Assembly: GCA_031279895.1 (NCBI GenBank)
Contig: JAITHR010000071.1
Span: 1-5,375 of the forward strand
Source: Spirochaetaceae bacterium
GTDB taxonomy: Bacteria > Spirochaetota > Spirochaetia > Treponematales > Breznakiellaceae
Reading direction: 5' to 3'
DNA length: 5,375 bases
In this document: positions 1 through 4,209 of the stretch, one piece after another
How positions within the stretch are numbered: the stretch's first letter is position 1
How the letters are laid out: each line of letters starts with the position of its first letter
The notes under the pieces: generated by a model
Seen by the model: only the letters and a program-made list of their open reading frames with translations
Database searches by the model: none
Told to the model about the DNA's origin: nothing
Position numbers and translations under genes: made by a program

Positions 1-456
1 TGCCTTAAACAGGGGGACGACGACAGGAACCGGCTTTTGCAGTCTTTTCTGCGGGACGAAAAGAGCGTTTTGTTCGCCACCGACTCGTTTTGGGAGGGGA
101 TAGACGCGCCGGGGGACACGCTCCGCATGGTTATCCTCTGCCGCCTTCCTTTCAGGACGCCGACAGAGCCGGTTTTTGAGGCGCGTTGCGAGACCATAGA
201 GCGGCACGGGGGCAATCCGTTTATGGAGCTTTCCCTCCCCGAATCGGTTATGAAGTTCAAGCAGGGGTTCGGCAGGCTTATGCGGCGCTCAAGCGATCAC
301 GGGGTTGTGGCGGTGCTGGACGGACGGATACTGCACAAGCGGTACGGAGAATACTTTCTCTGTTCCCTCCCCAAAACCAAAACCAATTTCTCCACGTTTG
401 AGACTATCATACAGGAAACCGGCGCCTTCCTCACGGCCCGTCTCCGACGGTTTTAA
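1..456 (+). CDS. DinG-family ATP-dependent DNA helicase, C-terminal 151 residues (5' truncated by window edge)
   Basis: The reading frame is open from base 1 and ends at TAA 454-456. Seen directly: a superfamily 2 motif V region, ATDSFWEGIDAPG, at about fragment residues 26-38, followed by the strand RMVILCRLPF, and motif VI QGFGRLMRR at about residues 88-96, whose arginines reach the ATP of the other RecA lobe. This arrangement is typical of DinG/YoaA/XPD-like 5'-3' helicases, which unwind damaged or R-loop-containing DNA in the cytoplasm. The N-terminal half, with Walker A, the DEAH box and any Fe-S cluster cysteines, lies outside the window, so DinG cannot be separated from YoaA or from an exonuclease-helicase fusion. 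The last residues (RLRRF) and the stop are encoded within and right after a hairpin of the repeat family found throughout this window, so the extreme C-terminus is probably repeat-derived. Family call is firm; exact paralogue is not. Confidence 0.88.
   Translation, partial: CLKQGDDDRNRLLQSFLRDEKSVLFATDSFWEGIDAPGDTLRMVILCRLPFRTPTEPVFEARCETIERHGGNPFMELSLPESVMKFKQGFGRLMRRSSDHGVVAVLDGRILHKRYGEYFLCSLPKTKTNFSTFETIIQETGAFLTARLRRF
438..454 (+). terminator. Short hairpin plus T-run overlapping the helicase stop codon
   Basis: CCGTC-TCC-GACGG (438-450) forms a 5-bp stem with a 3-nt loop, followed at once by TTTT (451-454), whose last T starts the TAA stop codon. The shape is that of a small intrinsic terminator, but the stem is short, so strength is uncertain. 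It belongs to the TCC-loop hairpin family that recurs at 1932, 2076, 2292, 3511, 3603, 3984, 4076 and 4094. Confidence 0.45.
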
Positions 457-732
457 ACGGCGTCATGCCACGCGCCTCTAAGCAGTCGCAGTCCGCTTTG
501 AGCCGCGGCGCGGGAAGTTTTTTCTATAAGCGTCCTGCCACGCGACTGTAAGCAGACTTTGCGTACTTACAGCCGCGGCGCGGGAAGCTTTTTTCTATAA
601 GCGTCCTGATACGCGATTGTAAGCAGACTTTGCGTACTTACAGCCGCGGCGCGGGAAGTTTTTTCCATAAGCGTCCTGATACGCGCCTCTAAGCAGTCGC
701 AGTCCGCTTTGCCGCGGTATCAGGACGCTTAT
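457..732. repeat. Tandem array of ~70-bp hairpin-forming repeat units between the helicase gene and thiI
   Basis: Four units are seen: ~457-525, 526-596, 597-666 and 667-732. Units 2 and 3 are nearly identical. Each full unit contains, in order, a small hairpin GCGT-N6-ACGC, a larger hairpin, a CCGCGGCGCGG block (CCGC/GCGG around GGC), and GAAG followed by six T (518-523, 589-594, 659-664). The larger hairpin exists in two versions that both pair: CTGTAAG/CTTACAG in unit 2 (wobble-paired in unit 3), and CTCTAAGC/GCTTTGAG with one T-T mismatch in unit 1 (476-483 with 495-502). Unit 4 has the second version but loses the final block and ends in an inverted copy of its own start. No convincing ORF lies here. 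The T-runs after GC-rich stems could act as serial weak terminators; equally this may be an expanded palindromic element with no role. Confidence 0.85.
667..732. repeat. 66-bp inverted repeat with perfect 15-bp arms just before thiI
   Basis: ATAAGCGTCCTGATA at 667-681 is exactly complementary to 718-732. Just inside the arms, CGCG and CCGCGG add further partial pairing. The stem would stand about 40 bases upstream of the thiI Shine-Dalgarno if transcription comes from upstream, so it could attenuate or protect the message. The ATG at 731 begins in the right arm, which is one reason not to take it as the thiI start. Confidence 0.8.
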
Positions 733-770
733 GAAACAGCCGGAGACGGCGTCGGAGACGGGGCGGAGAC

Positions 771-776
771 GGAGGA
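771..776 (+). promoter_or_regulatory. Shine-Dalgarno that decides the thiI start
   Basis: GGAGGA is followed by an 8-base spacer and GTG at 785. The upstream in-frame ATG (731) has only AGGA at 722-725 before it and lies in repeat DNA. Translation from 785 begins exactly where the ThiI N-terminal pattern (LLKLGELTLKGNNR) begins. Confidence 0.7.
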
Positions 777-784
777 GTAAGGAT

Positions 785-1933
785 GTGTTGACCTATCTTT
801 TGAAACTGGGAGAGCTGACACTCAAAGGGAATAACCGGCAGATGTTTGAACAAGCGCTGAAGCGCAACGCCCTCGCGCTGCTCCGGGGAACCGGCGCGTC
901 GGTGAAAACCGCCAGGGGACGCTTTTTCGTCTATTGCGGCGAGGATGCGCGGGAACAAGTGGAGGACGCGCTGTCGCGGCTTTTCGGCATCGCGGGATGG
1001 GCATTGGCGCAGGTTGTGGAGAAAACACCGGAAGCGGTGGTTGCCGCGTGCGCGGAAGCGGCGGCGAACCTCCCGTCGGAAATACAAACCTTCAAGATTG
1101 AGGCGCGAAGAACCGACAAGAGCTTCCCGCTCGATTCATACGCGATACGGCGGGAAGGCGGGAGTGCGGCGCTCGCCGTATCGCCGCGCCTCAAAGTGGA
1201 TGTCCACGCGCCCCAGGCCCTTATCAGCGTGGAGATTCGGGAAAAAGCCTATGTGTACCCTGCGTCCCACGCGGGGCTGCGGGGCCTGCCGGTGGGAACC
1301 GCCGGACGGGGGCTGGCGCTCCTTTCGGGCGGCATCGATTCCCCTGTGGCCTGCTTTCTCATGGCGTCGCGGGGCCTGCGCCTTGACGCGCTGTACTTTC
1401 ACGCCTACCCCTACACCTCGGAGGAAGCGCGGCAGAAAGTGATACGCCTCGCCCGTATTGTCGGGCGCTACACCATGGGGATGCGGCTTTTTGTCCTGAG
1501 TTTTACCGAGATTCAGAGGCGCATACAAGAGAACGCGCCGGAGCGGTGGCTGACCGTGCTTTCCCGTATGGCCATGATGGAATGTGCCGAAGCCCTTGGC
1601 CGCGCCCGCGGCGCGTCGTGCCTTATCACCGGAGAAAGCCTCTCGCAGGTGGCGAGCCAGACCGTAAAAAACATCGACTGCGTCCAGAGCGCCGTTACGC
1701 TGCCGGTGCTCCGCCCCCTTATCGGTATGGATAAAGAGGCCATTATCCGCCTGGCCGAGCGTATCGGCACCTACGAGACGTCCATTCTGCCTTACGGGGA
1801 CTGCTGCGCCGTTTTTAGTCCGGCCCATCCGGTCCTGCGGGGGGACAGAACCGAAGCTGCCCGTCTCTACGCGGGGCTGAACCTTGCCGAACCGATAAAA
1901 ACCGCCCTTATGCGCACTGAACAGGAAACATAA
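785..1933 (+). CDS. thiI: tRNA 4-thiouridine synthase / thiamine sulfurtransferase ThiI, short form without rhodanese domain
   Basis: ThiI adenylates uridine 8 of tRNA and, with sulfur from a cysteine desulfurase, makes 4-thiouridine; in many bacteria it also supplies sulfur for the thiamine thiazole. The 382-residue product shows the N-terminal ferredoxin-like region with GELTLKGNNR at about 9-18, a THUMP domain to about 165, and an ATP-pyrophosphatase domain with the PP-loop SGGIDSPVA at 181-189. GESLSQVASQT (283-293), LRPLIGMDK and GTYETSILPY are family hallmarks. DCC at 339-341 aligns by eye with the conserved PP-domain cysteine of E. coli ThiI. The protein stops soon after, so the C-terminal rhodanese domain of the ~480-residue E. 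coli enzyme is absent, as in Bacillus-type ThiI. An ATG at 731 would add 18 residues (MKQPETAS...), but these come from the repeat and do not resemble ThiI; the GTG with the strong Shine-Dalgarno is preferred. No thia­mine gene or cysteine desulfurase is adjacent. No clear promoter was found, so it may depend on upstream transcription crossing the repeat array. Confidence 0.93.
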   Translation: MLTYLLKLGELTLKGNNRQMFEQALKRNALALLRGTGASVKTARGRFFVYCGEDAREQVEDALSRLFGIAGWALAQVVEKTPEAVVAACAEAAANLPSEIQTFKIEARRTDKSFPLDSYAIRREGGSAALAVSPRLKVDVHAPQALISVEIREKAYVYPASHAGLRGLPVGTAGRGLALLSGGIDSPVACFLMASRGLRLDALYFHAYPYTSEEARQKVIRLARIVGRYTMGMRLFVLSFTEIQRRIQENAPERWLTVLSRMAMMECAEALGRARGASCLITGESLSQVASQTVKNIDCVQSAVTLPVLRPLIGMDKEAIIRLAERIGTYETSILPYGDCCAVFSPAHPVLRGDRTEAARLYAGLNLAEPIKTALMRTEQET

Positions 1934-1946
1934 GCCTCCGGCTTTT
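1932..1946 (+). terminator. Hairpin plus T-run overlapping the thiI stop codon
   Basis: AAGCC-TCC-GGCTT (1932-1944) pairs over 5 bp and ends in TTTT (1943-1946). The two A residues that open the stem are the last two bases of the thiI TAA. Stem sequence differs from the hairpin at 438 but pairing and loop are kept. Confidence 0.45.
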
Positions 1947-2219
1947 CCGGCATGGCCGCCTGTTGTTTGGAAGTGGTGCAACACCGTGTCCATTTACTTT
2001 ACTGCTTGCTATTGAGGCGCGGCTACGCTTCGCGCCGTCTCCGACGCTTTGGAAGCCGTGCGTTGTGGTGCGTGGCAGCCTCCGGCTGTTTCAGCATGGC
2101 CGCCTGTTGTTTGGAAGTGGTGCGACACCTTGTCCTGTTAGCAAGTCAGTGCTGTTTAGGCGCGGCTACGCTTCGCGCAGCTTGCGGCGCTTTGGGAGCC
2201 GTGCGTTGTTGCGCGTGGT
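1934..2219. repeat. Two tandem copies of a ~143-bp modular repeat
   Basis: Copy A is 1934-2077 and copy B 2078-2219. Each contains a GCCTCCGGC hairpin, a 36-base core beginning GCATGGCCGCCTGTTGTTT (1950-1985 and 2094-2129, differing at one base in a GGTG-CRA-CACC mini-hairpin), a variable stretch of about 30 bases, a second hairpin GGCGCG-N9-CGCGCC (2016-2036; slightly shortened at 2160-2178), and a block ending GCCGTGCGTTGTKGYGCGTGG. Short ORFs cross the copies but encode only the repeat and have no ribosome site, so this 350-base gap is taken as non-coding. Confidence 0.85.
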
Positions 2220-2240
2220 AAGCGGCGGCGCGTGGTTCGG

Positions 2241-2283
2241 GGCGCGTGGCATGACGCTTTTGTGCCACCCGCCGCCGGCGGGC
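2241..2283. terminator. Convergent-gene hairpins, possible bidirectional terminator
   Basis: Between thiI (+) and the ABC ATPase gene (-) are two stems: GTGGCA (2246-2251) with TGCCAC (2263-2268), extendable by GGCG/CGCC across a C-C mismatch, and CCCGCC-GCC-GGCGGG (2268-2282). The loop of the first carries TTTT, but no proper U-tract follows either stem on either strand. The first stem also contains GCGTGGCATGACGC, the inverse of the small hairpin in the repeat unit near 460, so this is probably repeat debris that may happen to terminate. Confidence 0.35.
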
Positions 2284-3435
2284 TTATGAAACAGCCGGAG
2301 GCTGCGGAGACGGGCCGGAGGCTGCTGCGGCGTCAAGTTCCGCGAGAATGGAAAGCTCGGTCTCCCGATCAAAATAACGCGCCTTTTCCATTCTGGGGGT
2401 GAAGCTGACCGTATCGCCCACCTTAAACACATGGGTCGGCTCGGTGCGGGCCACAAGGGGCTGGCCCCCGGTGGTGAGCCAGAGGGTCGTGTCCGATCCC
2501 AGGGGCTCCACCACCTCCACCCTAAGGGGCATACGGTTCTCCGGCGCCGCCTGTTCCTGAAACAGCATATCCTCCGGCCTTATGCCGAAGAAAACCTCTT
2601 TGCCCAGATAAGCTTTGAGGTACGCGGCGTGTTCCGGCGCGGGACGCACGGTAAAGGTCTCTTCCCCAAGGACAATCCCCCCGTCTCTTTCCGTAACGTT
2701 CACCGTAAGAAAGTTCATAGGCGGGGACCCGATAAAGCCGGCCACGAACTTGTTCCCCGGATGGTTGTAGAGGTACAGCGGGGATCCTATCTGCTGGACC
2801 CGTCCGTCTTTCATCACCACGATTTTATCCGCCATGGTCATAGCTTCCACCTGGTCGTGGGTAACGTAGATCATGGTGGCGTTGAGCCTGTGGTGCAGGC
2901 CGGAAATCTCGGCGCGCATCTGGACGCGGAGCTTCGCGTCCAGGTTGGAGAGCGGCTCGTCAAAAAGGAAGACCTTGGGGTTGCGCACGATTGCCCGTCC
3001 CACCGCGACCCGCTGGCGCTGCCCCCCGGAGAGAGCCTTGGGCTTGCGGGTGAGGAACTTGTCAATATCAAGGATTTTGGCGGCTTCGTTCACCCGCCTC
3101 TCAATCTCGTCTTTGGGAACCTTTTTGATTTTAAGGCCGAAAGCCATATTGTCATACACGGTCATGTGGGGGTAGAGGGCGTAATTCTGGAACACCATAG
3201 CGATATTCCGGTCTTTCGGGGGTACGTCGTTCATAAGTTCCCCGTCAATTAAAAGCTCGCCTTCGGAAATGTCCTCCAGCCCCGCGACCATGCGGAGGGT
3301 GGTTGATTTCCCGCATCCCGAAGGCCCGACAAAGACGCAAAACTCCTTGTCTTCTACCGTTATGGTGGCGTTTTCCACCGCACGGACATTGCCCTCATAA
3401 ACTTTGCAGATGTCTCTCAATTCTACTTTTGCCAT
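2284..3435 (-). CDS. ugpC: ABC transporter ATP-binding protein, UgpC/MsmX/MalK family (carbohydrate or glycerol-phosphate uptake)
   Basis: This is the energising ATPase of a CUT1-type importer, acting as a dimer on the inner face of the membrane. In the 383-residue product: Walker A GPSGCGKST (37-45), Q-loop glutamine in FQNYALYPHMTVYDN (Q83), signature LSGGQRQRVAVGRA (135-148), Walker B VFLFDE (155-160), D-loop SNLD (163-166) and switch H193 in VTHDQ. A MalK-like regulatory region with OB/TOBE folds follows (about 235-365, containing GIRPED and a GSDTTLWL stretch). All catalytic residues are present. About 15 residues after LSILAELD form an Ala/Pro/Ser-rich tail encoded by the hairpin repeat at 2286-2330, unlike the family's usual end. 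The start ATG has a stop (TAA) in frame just upstream, so it is fixed. No permease or binding-protein gene is adjacent, which fits an ATPase shared by several importers (as known for MsmX), but genes outside the window could change that. Substrate cannot be read from the sequence; the symbol is a family label. Confidence 0.93.
   Translation of the reverse strand: MAKVELRDICKVYEGNVRAVENATITVEDKEFCVFVGPSGCGKSTTLRMVAGLEDISEGELLIDGELMNDVPPKDRNIAMVFQNYALYPHMTVYDNMAFGLKIKKVPKDEIERRVNEAAKILDIDKFLTRKPKALSGGQRQRVAVGRAIVRNPKVFLFDEPLSNLDAKLRVQMRAEISGLHHRLNATMIYVTHDQVEAMTMADKIVVMKDGRVQQIGSPLYLYNHPGNKFVAGFIGSPPMNFLTVNVTERDGGIVLGEETFTVRPAPEHAAYLKAYLGKEVFFGIRPEDMLFQEQAAPENRMPLRVEVVEPLGSDTTLWLTTGGQPLVARTEPTHVFKVGDTVSFTPRMEKARYFDRETELSILAELDAAAASGPSPQPPAVS
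2286..2304 (-). terminator. Hairpin plus T-run overlapping the 3' end of the ABC ATPase gene
   Basis: Read on the minus strand, CAGCC-TCC-GGCTG (2304 to 2292) is followed by TTTCATAA, which ends with the TAA stop (2286-2284). It encodes the last residues QPPAVS. It has the same loop, the same orientation relative to its gene and nearly the same place as the hairpins at the helicase and thiI stops. A 5-bp stem with only three T is weak as a terminator. Confidence 0.4.
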
Positions 3436-3448
3436 TTTTCTTTTTAAG

Positions 3449-3458
3449 AACCTCCCTT
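3449..3458 (-). promoter_or_regulatory. Ribosome binding site of the ABC ATPase gene, long spacer
   Basis: Minus strand AAGGGAGGTT is a near-perfect anti-16S match, but 15 bases separate GGAGG from the ATG at 3435, longer than the usual 5-9. The spacer is A-rich (AAAAAGAAAA). No other start codon fits, since TAA lies between. Confidence 0.65.
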
Positions 3459-3481
3459 AAATCGGTTAGTTTATGAATTTC

Positions 3482-3510
3482 AGTCTAAGAGACCCCCCCT
3501 CCCCTGTCAA
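3482..3510 (-). promoter_or_regulatory. Sigma-70-type promoter of the ABC ATPase gene with G-tract spacer
   Basis: On the minus strand TTGACA (3510-3505, perfect -35) is followed by a 17-base spacer and TAGACT (3487-3482, four of six to TATAAT). Transcription would start near 3475, giving a ~40-base leader that contains the ribosome site. The spacer contains four G, one A and seven G (plus strand C at 3493-3499). The -35 box begins immediately after a TCC-loop hairpin (3511-3523). Confidence 0.55.
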
Positions 3511-3660
3511 CCGTCTCCGACGGCTTCAGCATGGCCGCCTGTTGTTTCAAATTGGTGCAACACCCTGTCCGGTGAGCGGGCTGTTTGCTACCCAGGCGCG
3601 GCCCGTCTTCGACGGTTTCATAAGCTTCCTGCGAAGCGGCTGTAAGTACGCGAAGGCCGC
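3511..3660. repeat. Third, rearranged copy of the modular repeat
   Basis: It opens with CCGTC-TCC-GACGG (3511-3523), then the 36-base core (3529-3564, several differences from 1950-1985), a variable stretch, and GGCGCGG. Where copies A and B carry the GGCTACGCTTCGCG hairpin arm, this copy has CCGTC-TTC-GACGG plus TTTC (3603-3619), then ATAAGCTTCCTGCGAAGC (hairpin 3624-3637) and CTGTAAGTACGCG, which resemble the start of the 70-bp units near 526. The copy therefore joins modules of both repeat types. No gene is supported here. Confidence 0.75.
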
Positions 3661-3680
3661 TTTCGGGCGGCGGTGTTTCT

Positions 3681-3955
3681 ATGGGAGAAACCGCACCCTC
3701 CGCTTTGGCGGTCGGGGGTTTTGCCTTGGGAAGCGGGGGTCCCGTTTTGGGAACACTGCTCCCTGTTTTAGGAGGCGGGAATTCCGTTTCAGGGGGACGG
3801 AATTCCGCGACGCTAGGACGTCCTAACGCGGCGCTAGGACGGAATTCCAGGGCGCTAGGACGTCCTAACGCGGCGCTAGGACGGAATTCCGTGACGGAAT
3901 TCCGTGTTTCCAAGGCGGAATTCCGTGTTTCCAAAGCGGGGAGACGTGTCTCTAA
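3681..3955. repeat. 21-bp-period tandem array with GGAATTCC and TAGGACGTCCTA palindromes
   Basis: Six GGAATTCC copies start at 3778, 3799, 3841, 3883, 3896 and 3917. The 12-bp palindrome TAGGACGTCCTA occurs at 3814-3825 and 3856-3867. A 37-base stretch at 3812-3848 recurs exactly at 3854-3890 (42-bp period), and 3896-3916 recurs at 3917-3937 with one change (21-bp period). Read on the minus strand, the whole block is open in one frame as about 13 heptads such as EFRPSAA, LGRPSAL and ETRNSAL, degenerating toward 3681 into PPKTG-type heptads. Plus-strand reading is also open. No credible start (only TTG) or ribosome site was found, and the minus frame runs on into the modular repeat, so it is called a repeat and not a gene. 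Confidence 0.8.
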
Positions 3956-3983
3956 CTCTCTATGAATAAAAGAGTTACTGCCG

Positions 3984-4106
3984 CAGTCTCCGGCTGTTTT
4001 AAACGGCTTCCTGCGAAGCGCGGCAAAGCGGGCGGGGACAGCTTAGGGTCGGCGCAAGGCGGGACGCCGCTGGAACCGTCGGAGACGGTGAAACAGCCGG
4101 AGGCTG
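3984..4106. repeat. Hairpin cluster upstream of the chemoreceptor gene
   Basis: Four family hairpins occur: CAGTC-TCC-GGCTG plus TTTT (3984-4000, one G-T wobble), GCTTC-CTGC-GAAGC (4006-4019, same as 3624-3637), and in inverse orientation CCGTC-GGA-GACGG (4076-4088) and AAA-CAGCC-GGA-GGCTG (4091-4106). The bases between (about 4020-4075) are G/C-rich with no ORF or other recognised feature. Confidence 0.7.
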
Positions 4107-4133
4107 GAAAAGATGGTATGATGGTTTGATAAT
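4105..4133 (+). promoter_or_regulatory. Possible sigma-70-type promoter of the chemoreceptor gene
   Basis: TGGAAA (4105-4110, four of six to the -35 consensus), a 17-base spacer and GATAAT (4128-4133, five of six to the -10). The -35 overlaps the edge of the hairpin at 4094-4106. TATGAT at 4118 is an alternative -10. Chemotaxis genes can use sigma-28, but no clear TAAA...GCCGATAA pair is present. Confidence 0.35.
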
Positions 4134-4209
4134 GTTTCCGCGCCTATGTCCCGCGCCGACCGGTTTCCCTTAGCCTTAAATCATAGTAAGGAACAGGGTA
4201 CGAAAAATT

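Noticed and set aside
518..600. TATAAG after the T-runs as -10 boxes for thiI
   Set aside because: Present in each repeat unit, but no -35 at 16-18 bases; TTGAGC at 498 is 21 bases away.
457..732. CRISPR array
   Set aside because: Units are adjacent, ~70 bp, nearly identical throughout and have no unique spacers; no cas gene is near.
1136..1993. 285-codon minus-strand ORF opposite thiI
   Set aside because: Shadow of the G+C-rich thiI gene, whose protein is unmistakable on the plus strand.
1952..2289. Overlapping ORFs across the duplicated repeat (MAACCLEVV... peptides)
   Set aside because: They encode only the repeat, duplicate with it and lack Shine-Dalgarno sites.
2431..3252. 273-codon plus-strand ORF opposite the ABC ATPase
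   Set aside because: Shadow of the ABC gene; all motifs are on the minus strand.
3485..3934. 149-codon minus-strand ORF through the 21-bp array
   Set aside because: Starts at TTG inside the array without a ribosome site and runs on into an unrelated repeat; treated as repeat, with the in-frame period kept as a finding.
4141..4209. Sigma-28 promoter for the chemoreceptor
   Set aside because: CTTAAA occurs at 4175 but no GCCGATAA-like box follows at the right distance.
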